Made by a program: the position numbers and the translations under genes
Assembly (NCBI GenBank): GCA_964342355.1
Contig: CAYFFG010000005.1
Location: 124,001 to 188,000, forward strand
DNA: 64,000 bases
Reading direction: 5' to 3'
Origin: Hirschia sp964342355
GTDB lineage: Bacteria; Pseudomonadota; Alphaproteobacteria; Caulobacterales; Hyphomonadaceae
The notes under the pieces: generated by a model
The model's input: the letters and a program-made list of their open reading frames with translations, nothing else
Databases searched by the model: none
Told to the model about the DNA's origin: nothing
Part shown: one piece after another, positions 1-8,514 of the stretch
Layout: each line of letters starts with the position of its first letter
Position numbering within the stretch: the stretch's first letter is position 1

Positions 1-167
1 AGAGCCTTGAGACAAATTTCCACGCTATCAAAGGCGTCGCTGGCACAGCGATCCTGGGCGACGGGCGCGTACGTCTCATCCTTGACATAGACGGACTGGC
101 TGAAAGCAACCGGTCGCCAAGCGGCGCCAAACAGCCTCCGTTGGACATCGCTATTGGAGATGAATGA
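1..167 (+). CDS. cheA: Chemotaxis histidine kinase CheA, C-terminal fragment (5' truncated by window edge)
   Basis: An open frame enters from the left edge (first complete codon at base 3) and ends with TGA at 165-167. It encodes about 54 residues ending in a CheW-like fold: the visible segment GDGRVRLILDIDGL matches the last strands of the CheA regulatory (P5) domain, where family members read G-x-G-x-V-x-L-I-L-D. P5 binds CheW and receptors at the array base. The stop overlaps the cheW start by four bases (ATGA), implying translational coupling. The kinase, dimerisation and Hpt domains lie outside the window. The call rests on this short segment plus the following cheW-mcp-cheR-cheD-cheB order. 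Confidence 0.8.
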   Translation, partial: SLETNFHAIKGVAGTAILGDGRVRLILDIDGLAESNRSPSGAKQPPLDIAIGDE

Positions 168-712
168 TGCCTGAATCAGACGTCGCCCTGCTGGTTGAGC
201 CAGATGAAAAAGCTGACAACTCATCTGCTCACACACGGCAATATGTCAGCTTCATTGCCGGTAATTCTTCTTACGCTGTCGACATTATGTCGGTGCGTGA
301 AATCAAAGGCTGGACGGAGGTAACCAACCTTCCGAACCAGCCGGATTATGTTCGAGGCGTTTTAAATCTGCGTGGCGCAGTCTTGCCGATCATAGATTTG
401 AAATGCCGGTTGGGAGAGGGCCTGACCGAACCGACTGACCGCCATGTCATCGTGATTGTAGCGATAGGCGCACGGCAAGTCGGACTGGTGGCGGACGCAG
501 TGTCCGACATCCTCAATGTGACTGATGACGAGGTTAAACCCGTTCCAGACTCACACGGTGGCGTTGATACCGACGTCTTCAAGGGCTTTGTCACCAAGAC
601 AGAGCAAATGGTGGCCATGCTGGATTTGTCCAAAGTCCTAAACAGCTCGGTTGTGGAACTCAACACGGCCGTCCCCGAAACCAACAAAATTGATGCTGAT
701 TCCCGGAGTTAA
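164..712 (+). CDS. cheW: Chemotaxis coupling protein CheW
   Basis: A 182-residue cytoplasmic adaptor that links chemoreceptor tips to CheA. After an unstructured acidic N-terminus (about 25 residues) comes a single CheW/SH3-like domain: QYVSFIAG and YAVDIMSVREI form the first strands, VRGVLNLRGAVLPIIDL is the family signature around residues 63-80, and VGLVADAVSDIL the later strand. There are two adjacent ATG codons at the start. The first (164) overlaps the cheA stop by four bases, and either could be used. The C-terminal tail after residue 165 is polar and probably disordered. It is followed by a large chemoreceptor gene five bases downstream, so all are probably one transcript. No oddity seen. 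Confidence 0.95.
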   Translation: MMPESDVALLVEPDEKADNSSAHTRQYVSFIAGNSSYAVDIMSVREIKGWTEVTNLPNQPDYVRGVLNLRGAVLPIIDLKCRLGEGLTEPTDRHVIVIVAIGARQVGLVADAVSDILNVTDDEVKPVPDSHGGVDTDVFKGFVTKTEQMVAMLDLSKVLNSSVVELNTAVPETNKIDADSRS

Positions 713-716
713 TGAC

Positions 717-3700
717 ATGTGGGCTAAACTTCCAACTCGATACAAATTGCCAGCAGTCGCCGTTTCATTCACTGGTCTTGCTGCGGTGGCAGTCGGTGTG
801 TCTGGCGTGTTTCCATCATCTGGCGCGTTGAAAGACGCAACCAAGGATTCGCTTGAGACGATCACGTCTCAACGCAAAGACGCGCTCAGCCAATACATGC
901 GCACGATTGAAAAAGACTTGTTGTCGCTTTCCAAAAGCCCTGAAGTGTCAAACGCAGTTGCTGAGTTTGACGCGGCATTCCGCGAATTGGCGAGACCAAC
1001 GTCTGACTTGAAGCGCGCTTACATCAACGAAAACCCAAATCCGTTAGGGGAAAAGCACAAGCTGACATCCGCTGACAACGGTACGGATTATGACGCTGTA
1101 CACGCTGCTCATCACCCATATTTTCGTGCTCACCTCGAACAGAATGGATATTACGACATCTTCCTGTTCAACACGCAGGGTGATCTTGTCTACACGGTTT
1201 TCAAAGAAGAAGACTTTGCGACGAATTTTTCTTCAGGCGGCGGACAATGGTCTGACACGGACTTGGGAAAAGCATACCGTTCTGCGCTGAATGGTGCGGA
1301 TCAAAGCATCAGCTTTTTCGACTTCAAGCCATATGCGCCAAGTTATGATGCGCCTGCCAGCTTCATTTCAACTCCGCTTGTGCGTGATGGGGTCAAAGTC
1401 GGTGTTCTGGTCTTTCAGATGCCTATTGATAACATCAATGCGATCATGGCCAGCAAAGAGGGTCTTGGCGCCACAGGCGAAACGATCATTGTTGGCCAGG
1501 ATGGTTTGTTGCGCAACGACAGCGACAAAACAGAAATCAACGACATTCTCTCGACACGCGTTAATCTGGATATCGTGAGAGATACCTTCAAAGGCGAAGG
1601 GCTTTTCTCCTGGAAATCAGACTATCTGGGTGAAGACACTGTCGTTGCAACTGATTTACTTAAGTTCAATGGCGCCTCATGGGCAGTTGTCACCACGCAG
1701 GCTCGGTCCGAGGTCGATGCGCCAATCAATAAACTGTACTGGACTCTTTTTGGGTCAAGCGCTTTGACATTGCTGATCGCTTCTGCAGGCGCTTTTGTGG
1801 TGACGTCATCCATGGCGCGAAGTTCTGCTGAAACCAAGTCCGCTCTGGACGCAACCAGCACGAACATCATGATCTTTGACGACAAGGGCAAGATTACGTC
1901 TGTTAATCCGTCGCTGGAGCGGCACTTCAAGAAAATTGAAGCGGATTTCATCGCTGTCCTGCCTCACTTCAATGCAAGTGCGCTGGAAGGCGCAAGCATT
2001 GAAATGTTCAATGAACTTGATGGATTTAATTCGGTTCAATTACAATCTCTGCTTGAGCCTAAAACCCTTCGCGTCACAGCAGGTGAGCGGGTTTTCGACG
2101 TCGTCGCGTCTCAGGTCACTGAAGAAAATGGCAAGCGGATTGGCACCGTCCTGGAATGGATCGACATCACAGAAGCCAATGCGATCTCCAATTTCCAGGA
2201 GGCGCAAATCAACGCCATTCATCGCGCTCAAGCTGTGATCGAGTTTGACTTGAAGGGTAACATCCTGACAGCAAACGAAAATTTCTGCAAAACAATGGGA
2301 TACTCACTTGAGCAAATCAAAGGCAAGCATCACTCAATGTTTGCTCTCCCAGAATATGCACGATCACCTGAGTATGTTGAGTTCTGGGAGCAATTCAGTC
2401 GTGGTGAGTACGCAAGCGGCGAGTTTGAGCGCATTGCGGCAAACGGACGTAAGTTAACGCTGCAAGCTTCATACAACCCCATTTTTGATTCAAACGGCAA
2501 TCCATATAAAGTCGTCAAATATGCGTCCGACCTTTCTAACAGCGACCGGATGAAGGAAAACTCCCGCATTCGTGCCGCGCTGGACAGTACATCAACAAAT
2601 ATCATGGTGGCGGACGCCAACTTTAACATTGTCTACCTCAATGACTCGCAACTCGAGATGATGCGCGACGCGGAAGCTGACCTTAAAAAAGAACTAAAAG
2701 ACTTTAGTGCGGACAATCTGATAGGTCGCAACATTGATGTGTTCCACAAAAACCCAGCGCACCAGCGTGCTATGCTGGAGCGTCTGACATCAACTTACGA
2801 GACCAACATTAAAGTGGGTCCGCGTAGCTTCAACCTCATCGCTAACCCTGTTTTCGACGACGTAGGTGCGCGCACTGGCACGATCGTGGAGTGGGAAGAC
2901 GTCACGCAGAAAGAAGCTCTGGAAGAAGAGCGTGTTAAAAACGAGAACGAGAACTCTCGTATTCGTTCTGCGCTCGACACAACCACAACCAACGTCATGG
3001 TTGCGGATGCTGACTTCAATATTGTTTATATGAACAAGTCTCAGCTTGAGATGATGCGCGTCGCTGAAACGGATCTGAAAAAAGAGTTGCCACAGTTTGA
3101 CAGCAACAACTTGATCGGTCGTAACATCGACATCTTCCACAAAAACCCAGCGCACCAGCGCAGCATGTTAGAGCGTCTGACAACGACGTATGAGACAGAC
3201 ATCAAGGTTGGTCCGCGTCACTTCCACCTGATCGCCAACCCAGTCTTCAACAAGGATGGCAAGCGCGCAGGAACGGTTGTGGAATGGCGCGACGAAACAG
3301 CTGAAAAACGCATTGAAGGCGAGATTCAGGAAGTGGTGGCGGCGGTTGCGGCCGGCGATTTCTCAAAAACGCTCAGCCTGGAAGGAAAAGAAGGTTTCAA
3401 CAGAAACCTTGCGACCAACATCAACATGCTGGCGTCCACGGTATCTGAATCCCTTGATGCGATCGGCATGATGCTGACAGCTCTGTCTCAGGGTGATCTT
3501 TCCAAGCGGATCGAACAGGACTTTGAAGGTGTCTACGGACAACTGAAGAATGACGCGAACGCAACAGCGGCAAAACTTCAGGAAACGGTCACGTCGGTCA
3601 CACGTTCTGCTGAGGAAGTGGCGGCTGGTGCGGTTGAGATCTCAACGGGCGCCAACGACTTGTCACAACGTACGGAACGTCAGGCGGCCAGCCTGGAAGA

Positions 3701-4493
3701 GACAGCTTCTTCCATGCAGGAAATGGCGTCTACGATCAAACAGAACGCAGACAATTCACAACAGGCCAGCCAGCTTGCAGTGGCGGCGCGCGACTCCGCT
3801 GTCCATGGCGGTGAGATCGTCCACAATGCAGTGAACTCCATGGGCAAGATTGAAGAATCTTCCCGCCGGATCTCAGACATTATCGGTGTGATCGACGAAA
3901 TCGCATTCCAGACCAACTTGCTTGCGCTTAACGCAGCTGTGGAAGCGGCGCGTGCAGGTGATGCCGGTCGCGGGTTCGCGGTGGTTGCGTCTGAAGTTCG
4001 CTCACTGGCGCAACGTTCTGCTCAGGCGGCAAAGGACATTAAGGACCTGATCGTTGACTCCACCAGCCAGGTGAAAGGCGGTGTGGAACTGGTCAACGAA
4101 ACCGGTGAAGCGCTCAATGAGATCGTCGACTCCATCAAGAAAGTGGCTGACATCGTGGCAGAGATCAGCGCCGCGTCCCGCGAACAAGCGGTTGGTGCGG
4201 AAGAGATTAACACAGCCGTCACACAAATGGATGAGATGACCCAGCAAAACTCCGCTCTTGTGGAAGAAAACGCTGCGGCGGCCAAGACAATGACAGATCA
4301 GGCCGGACGCGTACGTCAGCGCCTGAGCTTCTTTAAGACCAGCGGAGCATCTCCAGCGTTTGATTATGAAGTCAACGAAGTAGCGGCCGCACCTAAGCAA
4401 GTCGCTGCTGGCGGCGGTGGTGGCGCGCGCGGTTTGCAGACTGTGCTCGCTGACAGCCTGAGTGACGATGGTGACGACTGGAGCGAGTTCTAA
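717..4493 (+). CDS. Methyl-accepting chemotaxis protein with Cache-like sensor and four PAS domains (Aer2-like)
   Basis: A 1258-residue chemoreceptor. ATG at 717 is chosen because CGGAG precedes it and a membrane anchor follows; the longer TTG frame at 651 would run 62 bases into cheW. Order: TM1 (about 10-30), extracytoplasmic Cache-type domain (about 40-335), TM2 (about 340-362), PAS1 (about 374), PAS2 (about 503), PAS3 (about 615), PAS4 (about 745), tandem HAMP-like helices (about 868-955), then a signalling domain with the conserved hairpin tip FQTNLLALNAAVEAARAG near 1060. PAS3 and PAS4 are a tandem duplication with a 390-base period. PAS1, 3 and 4 end in a Val/Leu-Glu-Trp strand, and 3 and 4 contain FHKNPAHQR, recalling heme-PAS domains of Pseudomonas Aer2. 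The C-terminus DWSEF resembles the CheR-docking pentapeptide. Heme binding is inference. Confidence 0.9.
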   Translation: MWAKLPTRYKLPAVAVSFTGLAAVAVGVSGVFPSSGALKDATKDSLETITSQRKDALSQYMRTIEKDLLSLSKSPEVSNAVAEFDAAFRELARPTSDLKRAYINENPNPLGEKHKLTSADNGTDYDAVHAAHHPYFRAHLEQNGYYDIFLFNTQGDLVYTVFKEEDFATNFSSGGGQWSDTDLGKAYRSALNGADQSISFFDFKPYAPSYDAPASFISTPLVRDGVKVGVLVFQMPIDNINAIMASKEGLGATGETIIVGQDGLLRNDSDKTEINDILSTRVNLDIVRDTFKGEGLFSWKSDYLGEDTVVATDLLKFNGASWAVVTTQARSEVDAPINKLYWTLFGSSALTLLIASAGAFVVTSSMARSSAETKSALDATSTNIMIFDDKGKITSVNPSLERHFKKIEADFIAVLPHFNASALEGASIEMFNELDGFNSVQLQSLLEPKTLRVTAGERVFDVVASQVTEENGKRIGTVLEWIDITEANAISNFQEAQINAIHRAQAVIEFDLKGNILTANENFCKTMGYSLEQIKGKHHSMFALPEYARSPEYVEFWEQFSRGEYASGEFERIAANGRKLTLQASYNPIFDSNGNPYKVVKYASDLSNSDRMKENSRIRAALDSTSTNIMVADANFNIVYLNDSQLEMMRDAEADLKKELKDFSADNLIGRNIDVFHKNPAHQRAMLERLTSTYETNIKVGPRSFNLIANPVFDDVGARTGTIVEWEDVTQKEALEEERVKNENENSRIRSALDTTTTNVMVADADFNIVYMNKSQLEMMRVAETDLKKELPQFDSNNLIGRNIDIFHKNPAHQRSMLERLTTTYETDIKVGPRHFHLIANPVFNKDGKRAGTVVEWRDETAEKRIEGEIQEVVAAVAAGDFSKTLSLEGKEGFNRNLATNINMLASTVSESLDAIGMMLTALSQGDLSKRIEQDFEGVYGQLKNDANATAAKLQETVTSVTRSAEEVAAGAVEISTGANDLSQRTERQAASLEETASSMQEMASTIKQNADNSQQASQLAVAARDSAVHGGEIVHNAVNSMGKIEESSRRISDIIGVIDEIAFQTNLLALNAAVEAARAGDAGRGFAVVASEVRSLAQRSAQAAKDIKDLIVDSTSQVKGGVELVNETGEALNEIVDSIKKVADIVAEISAASREQAVGAEEINTAVTQMDEMTQQNSALVEENAAAAKTMTDQAGRVRQRLSFFKTSGASPAFDYEVNEVAAAPKQVAAGGGGGARGLQTVLADSLSDDGDDWSEF
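2560..3300 (+). repeat. Tandem PAS-domain duplication inside the chemoreceptor gene
   Basis: Two in-frame copies start near 2560 and 2950 (period 390 bases, 130 residues). They share nearly all of HKNPAHQR, LERLT, TYET, KVGPR, LIANPVF and the closing VEW, and differ mostly at surface-type residues. The DNA similarity is visible but synonymous positions have diverged, so this is an old duplication rather than an assembly artefact. Confidence 0.8.
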
Positions 4494-4503
4494 GAGAACT
4501 CGC
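4483..4503. repeat. Perfect inverted repeat across the chemoreceptor stop codon
   Basis: GCGAGTTCT at 4483-4491 and AGAACTCGC at 4495-4503 form a perfect 9-bp stem with a 3-base loop that includes part of the TAA stop. No T-run follows, so it is not a standard intrinsic terminator. It sits 17 bases before the cheR GTG start and could stabilise or attenuate the mRNA between receptor and cheR. The function is inference. Confidence 0.5.
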
Positions 4504-4520
4504 GCCTGATGGGGTAAAAT

Positions 4521-5393
4521 GTGCAACGTTCGATAAAAAAAGACGATGATGGCGGCGCGCGCGAATTTCGGATGCGAGATGGCGACTTTCGCTCGATTTC
4601 AAAACTGATCTACGCCAACGCCGGCATCATCGTTGATGAAAACAAAAAAGAACTTGTCTATGCGCGTATCGCTCGAAGGTTGCGGCGCTTAGGCCTGACC
4701 GACTTTGGCGCCTACATGTCTCTCATGGAGTCACCAGAGGGCGAAAAGGAACTGGGTGAGTTCATCAATGCGCTGACGACCAATCACACATTCTTCTTCC
4801 GTGAAGGTCACCACTTTGACTATATCCGCGACACGATGATTCCGTATTGGAAACAGCGTGCGGCGCGGACTGGCGATAAAAAGCTTCGGATCTGGTCAAC
4901 GGCCAGTTCCAGCGGTGAAGAGCCTTATAGTCTGGCGATGACCATTGCGCACGGCCTGGGCGATGGTTGGGACTGGAGAATTCTTGCAACCGATATCGAC
5001 ACACAGGTCTTGCGCACAGCCAAGATCGGTCAGTATGGCGCAGATGTCCTAAACTCCATCCCTAAGACCTACCAGAACAAATACCTGGAAAAAGCAGGTC
5101 CTGATCACTTCCGTATTGTTGAACCATTACGCAGCCGAATTTCTTTTAATAGGCTGAATTTACACGGTAATTGGCCCGTTAAAGGCCAGTTTGACATGAT
5201 TATGTGTCGAAATGTCGTGATCTATTTCAACGCGGAAGACAAAGCGCGCCTTGTGCGTCGTTTGTGCGACACGCTGAAGCCTGACGCCTGGTTTTTCCTT
5301 GGTCACTCAGAAGCGCTTCTGAGCTCTGAAAGCGCCCTTAAACTGGTGGGAAGAACGATTTACGCCGTTGACCCGGAAAGGACAAAGCCATGA
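4521..5393 (+). CDS. cheR: Chemotaxis protein methyltransferase CheR
   Basis: A 290-residue SAM-dependent methyltransferase that methylates receptor glutamates. The N-terminal helical CheR domain (about 18-75, FRSISKLIYANAGI) is followed by the catalytic domain: TNHTFFFRE around 89-97, the SAM-binding RIWSTASSSGEEPYSLAM near 123-140, and the closing MCRNVVIYF near 228. These are all family hallmarks. The start is GTG at 4521 after GGGG; an ATG two bases earlier is in another frame that stops at once. The gene ends by overlapping cheD by four bases. With cheD and cheB it forms the adaptation module for the upstream receptor. Confidence 0.95.
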   Translation: MQRSIKKDDDGGAREFRMRDGDFRSISKLIYANAGIIVDENKKELVYARIARRLRRLGLTDFGAYMSLMESPEGEKELGEFINALTTNHTFFFREGHHFDYIRDTMIPYWKQRAARTGDKKLRIWSTASSSGEEPYSLAMTIAHGLGDGWDWRILATDIDTQVLRTAKIGQYGADVLNSIPKTYQNKYLEKAGPDHFRIVEPLRSRISFNRLNLHGNWPVKGQFDMIMCRNVVIYFNAEDKARLVRRLCDTLKPDAWFFLGHSEALLSSESALKLVGRTIYAVDPERTKP

Positions 5394-6004
5394 ACCTTGC
5401 CCGTTCCAGTCAAGCCTCTGAAAACGACACCTCGCGCTATTTCGACAAAGAGAAAAACGCCTGGATTGTTAAGGTGATGCCAGGTGGTCGCTATGTGACG
5501 TCCAAGCCCAAAGAACTGATTGCAACGGTTTTAGGGTCGTGTGTCGCCGCATGTATTTGGGACCCGGTGCGTCAGGTGGGCGGGATGAACCATTTCATGC
5601 TGCCAGAAAGCGATGAAGGTTTGTGGTCAGGCGCCAGTTTGGCGCTGCGCTATGGCAATCACGCCATGGACGATCTGATCAACGCCATTTTGAAAGCTGG
5701 CGGCGAAAAGCACCGCATGAAATGCAAATTCTTCGGTGGCGGTCATGTCACGCAGGGTTTGAACCGCATTGGCGACCAGAACGCCAAGTTCGCAATGGAA
5801 TATGCAGAAGCCGAACAATTGGACGCCGTGGTGTTTGATCTTGGTGGGACCAAGGGCCGACGCATCTTGTTTGATCCGCTGACAGGCCGCGCATGGCGCA
5901 AAATGCTGGATCCGCGCGCAGGCATGGCGGTGGTCGAGACAGAACGTGCGCTCAGTCGCAAGGCTCCGAAGAAAGCGCCAGCGAACAATGTTGAACTATT
6001 TTAG
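5390..6004 (+). CDS. cheD: Chemoreceptor glutamine deamidase CheD
   Basis: A 204-residue deamidase that converts receptor glutamines to glutamates. The conserved core is visible: ATVLGSCVAACIWDP carries the catalytic Cys with the preceding Thr, and GGMNHFMLP carries the catalytic His; KFFGGG and the G-x-N-x-x-F-A segment follow. It overlaps cheR by four bases and is followed 14 bases later by cheB. The protein ends in VELF, a short acidic-aromatic tail also found on the protein at 7126 (IELF) and similar to the receptor tail. A docking role for that tail is a guess. The N-terminal 25 residues are probably flexible. Confidence 0.95.
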   Translation: MNLARSSQASENDTSRYFDKEKNAWIVKVMPGGRYVTSKPKELIATVLGSCVAACIWDPVRQVGGMNHFMLPESDEGLWSGASLALRYGNHAMDDLINAILKAGGEKHRMKCKFFGGGHVTQGLNRIGDQNAKFAMEYAEAEQLDAVVFDLGGTKGRRILFDPLTGRAWRKMLDPRAGMAVVETERALSRKAPKKAPANNVELF

Positions 6005-6018
6005 GCAGGGAGGGATAA

Positions 6019-7077
6019 ATGACAAAGAAAATCAGAGTTCTTGTTGTTGATGACAGCGCCCTGATGCGCAAAATTATCCCATCACTGCTGGAAGAAGCAA
6101 GCGATATTGAAGTCGTGGGTGTTGCCGCCGACCCGATGATTGCTCGCCAGAAAATCAAACAACTCGACCCGGATGTGGTCACCCTTGATGTTGAGATGCC
6201 CAAAATGGACGGACTGTCCTTTTTGGAAAAGATTATGTCTTTGCGTCCGATGCCGGTCCTGATGATTTCGTCATTGACGCAGAAGGGGGCGGACATAACG
6301 CTTCAGGCGCTTGAGCTGGGCGCGGTTGATGTGGTTGGAAAACCTGCGCTGGATGTGGCTGCCAATATGGAAAGCTTAGGCGCGGAGATCATCAATAAGG
6401 TCCGTGTTGCGGCAAAATCTAATGTCACGCGTCGCGCAAATTCAGGACAGAAGGTACGACCTTTGAAGGTGGAAGGTTTCTCCACCACGGAAAAAATAGT
6501 CGCAATCGGCGCCTCAACCGGCGGTGTGGAAACATTAGGCCGCATTCTGGAAGGCTGCCCGGCCAACATGCCCGGCATGGTGATCACTCAACACATGCCG
6601 GCAAATTTCACAGCTAAATTTGCGGAGCGCCTGGACAGGTCCTGCGCGATGAAAATCCGCGAGGCGGTGGATGGCGAACGCATTCGACCCGGCGATGTGT
6701 GGATTGCGCCTGGCGACGCCCATCTCGAAGTCAAACGTTCTGGCGCAGACTATGTCTGTAAAGTCTATCACGGCGAGCCTGTCAGTGGTCACTGTCCATC
6801 AGTTGATGTGCTGTTCAAATCTGTCGCGAAAGCCTGTGGCAAAAATGCTGTCGGCGTCATTTTAACCGGTATGGGAAAGGACGGCGCAGATGGCTTGCTG
6901 GAGATGCGTAACGCTGGTGCAAAAACTATTGGCCAGGATGAAGCAACCTCAATCGTCTATGGCATGCCAAAGGCCGCATACGACATAGGCGCAGTCGAAA
7001 AACAACTGCCAGAAGATAAGATTTTAGGGTCAATTATTAACTTAGTCAGTCAACAATCAAAGGCAATTCGCATTTGA
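6019..7077 (+). CDS. cheB: Protein-glutamate methylesterase/response regulator CheB
   Basis: A 352-residue two-domain enzyme. The receiver (1-120) has the acidic pair in VLVVDDSALMR and the phosphoacceptor Asp in VVTLDVEMPKMDGL. A linker (about 120-155) leads to the methylesterase domain with the catalytic triad: Ser in IGASTGGVETL, His in ITQHMPANF and Asp in TGMGKDGADGL. Phosphorylation by CheA activates receptor demethylation. It has a good ribosome site (AGGGAGGGATAA before ATG 6019). The order A-W-MCP-R-D-B is that of the Pseudomonas aeruginosa Che2 (F7-type) cluster. All active-site residues are present. Confidence 0.96.
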   Translation: MTKKIRVLVVDDSALMRKIIPSLLEEASDIEVVGVAADPMIARQKIKQLDPDVVTLDVEMPKMDGLSFLEKIMSLRPMPVLMISSLTQKGADITLQALELGAVDVVGKPALDVAANMESLGAEIINKVRVAAKSNVTRRANSGQKVRPLKVEGFSTTEKIVAIGASTGGVETLGRILEGCPANMPGMVITQHMPANFTAKFAERLDRSCAMKIREAVDGERIRPGDVWIAPGDAHLEVKRSGADYVCKVYHGEPVSGHCPSVDVLFKSVAKACGKNAVGVILTGMGKDGADGLLEMRNAGAKTIGQDEATSIVYGMPKAAYDIGAVEKQLPEDKILGSIINLVSQQSKAIRI

Positions 7078-7125
7078 CGGCTGCCGTTTCCCTTGTGGGA
7101 CAAATTAAAGAGATAGAGGCGCGAC

Positions 7126-8172
7126 ATGCCCTTCGAGGCGATTGACAATTTTAGCGACGAGCTTTCAGTCAAGAAAGCGGAATCTCCGTTTTCGCAACTT
7201 GTGCTGTCTGCGATCGACACAGCCAATGACGTGCTGCGCGAAACAACTGTCGATGTGGAAACACAAGCGCAAAAATTATCTCATTTATTCCGCCAACTAA
7301 GTGAAAACTCGGAAATCCAGATGGACCGGCTGACTGATATGTTCGGTCAGATGGGTACGATCACCCACGAAGGTCAGGAAATTGAGCTTCTGCAGGTCCC
7401 CAAGTTTCTTGAGGAATCGCTCCAGGAAATGTCGGACCGCCTCTTGATGCTCTCTAAGCAGGGTGTTGGCCTGATCTACTCTCTGGATGAAATCCTGAGC
7501 GAAATGACAGAGCTGAACTCCTGTATTCACGAAGTGGAGGCCATCAACCGCCAGACACGGCTTTTGTCGCTCAATGCGCAGATTGAAGCGGTGAGGGCGG
7601 GTGATTCAGCTAGCGGCTTCCAGGTGGTCTCTGGTGAAATGCTGAGTGTGTCCAAACGCATCGACGCGCTTTCACAGCGTATGCTCTCCAGTACGAAAAC
7701 CGTGACTGAGAGCATTGAAGAAGTGATTTCGTCCATCCGCGAAGAGTATCAGGAATTGAGCCGTATCGGCGCGCTTGACTTTTCAACACAGATTGACGCG
7801 CGCAAGAGCCTTGAGTTGCTAGTCGATGGCCTGGTCAACAAGAACCAGGCAGCTCAGGACACGATTGGCGGGTCAGCAGAAACCTCTCGTCAAATCACTG
7901 ACGACATTCGCGAAGTCGTCATGAGCATGCAGTTCCAGGACCGCATGAAACAACGCACAGACGCCATAATTGGTGCGCTCAACACGCTCTCTGAGTTTAT
8001 GTTGCGGACACCAAATCTCATGGCGGATGAAAAGAGTTGCCTCGATCTTGCGCGTGAGATCGTCAACGCAATTACACTCTCTGACGTACGTCGTCGCTTT
8101 GAACAGAAGCTACTTGGGATCGAATCCGAAGAGCCGGTCGAGGATGACGGTGGCGACATCGAACTTTTTTAG
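7126..8172 (+). CDS. Soluble MCP-hairpin-like chemotaxis protein with CheZ-like D-x3-Q motif
   Basis: A 348-residue, wholly cytoplasmic, mostly helical protein with no membrane segment or sensor domain. Residues about 134-180 imitate a receptor hairpin tip (INRQTRLLSLNAQIEAVRAG, then GFQVVSGEML). About 90 residues later comes MSMQFQDRMKQR, where Asp272 and Gln276 reproduce the D-x3-Q spacing of the CheZ phosphatase active site, whose Gln positions the water that hydrolyses phospho-CheY. The tail is acidic and ends GDIELF. No other CheY phosphatase (CheZ, CheC, CheX) is visible nearby. I infer an array-associated phosphatase or signal-termination protein. It could instead be a receptor-like adaptor. 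The gene lies 48 bases after cheB and 15 before the STAS gene. Confidence 0.6.
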   Translation: MPFEAIDNFSDELSVKKAESPFSQLVLSAIDTANDVLRETTVDVETQAQKLSHLFRQLSENSEIQMDRLTDMFGQMGTITHEGQEIELLQVPKFLEESLQEMSDRLLMLSKQGVGLIYSLDEILSEMTELNSCIHEVEAINRQTRLLSLNAQIEAVRAGDSASGFQVVSGEMLSVSKRIDALSQRMLSSTKTVTESIEEVISSIREEYQELSRIGALDFSTQIDARKSLELLVDGLVNKNQAAQDTIGGSAETSRQITDDIREVVMSMQFQDRMKQRTDAIIGALNTLSEFMLRTPNLMADEKSCLDLAREIVNAITLSDVRRRFEQKLLGIESEEPVEDDGGDIELF

Positions 8173-8187
8173 GAAGGTGACTTAAAA

Positions 8188-8490
8188 ATGAACTACAAGA
8201 CTGACTTACATAATGGCGTTCTTAAGGTAAAAATCTCAGACGTCCTGACTTTTGACGACCACGAGAATTTCAAATCCGTCGTCAAGGAAATCGAAGCGGA
8301 CACGTGTTCTTCCGTTGAGATCAACGTTTACGAGCTGACAGCTATCGACTCTGCCGGTGTCGGACTCCTACTGTTGGCAAACGACCGCGCAAAAAAGAAG
8401 AACAAAGTTCTGACGGTGACAGGTTTAAGTGGTCACGTGAAGAAAGTTGCTGAACTCTTCAAGCTGAACCAACTCGTCAAAGTCGCGTAA
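8188..8490 (+). CDS. STAS-domain anti-sigma factor antagonist (HsbA/SpoIIAA-like)
   Basis: A 100-residue single STAS domain, the usual length of SpoIIAA/RsbV/HsbA proteins. Strand-helix order fits, and AIDSAGVGLLLLA at 52-64 is the phosphorylation motif; Ser55 is the candidate phosphoacceptor. In partner switching the unphosphorylated form binds a target such as an anti-sigma factor, and a kinase/phosphatase pair sets its state. The next gene encodes both phosphatase and ATPase-kinase domains, so this is its likely substrate. AGGAAGGTGA precedes the ATG. Its position directly behind chemotaxis genes suggests that the chemosensory signal or a motility regulator feeds into it. Confidence 0.88.
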   Translation: MNYKTDLHNGVLKVKISDVLTFDDHENFKSVVKEIEADTCSSVEINVYELTAIDSAGVGLLLLANDRAKKKNKVLTVTGLSGHVKKVAELFKLNQLVKVA

Positions 8491-8514
8491 ACTCTGCACA
8501 CCGGAGGTGGCGCA

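Noticed and set aside
651..716. Longer start for the chemoreceptor
   Set aside because: It begins with TTG, overlaps cheW by 62 bases and puts a polar tail before TM1; ATG 717 has a ribosome site.
4002..4526. 174-residue minus-strand open frame inside the chemoreceptor and cheR start
   Set aside because: It is antisense to the strongly conserved MCP signalling domain; no ribosome site or recognisable protein.
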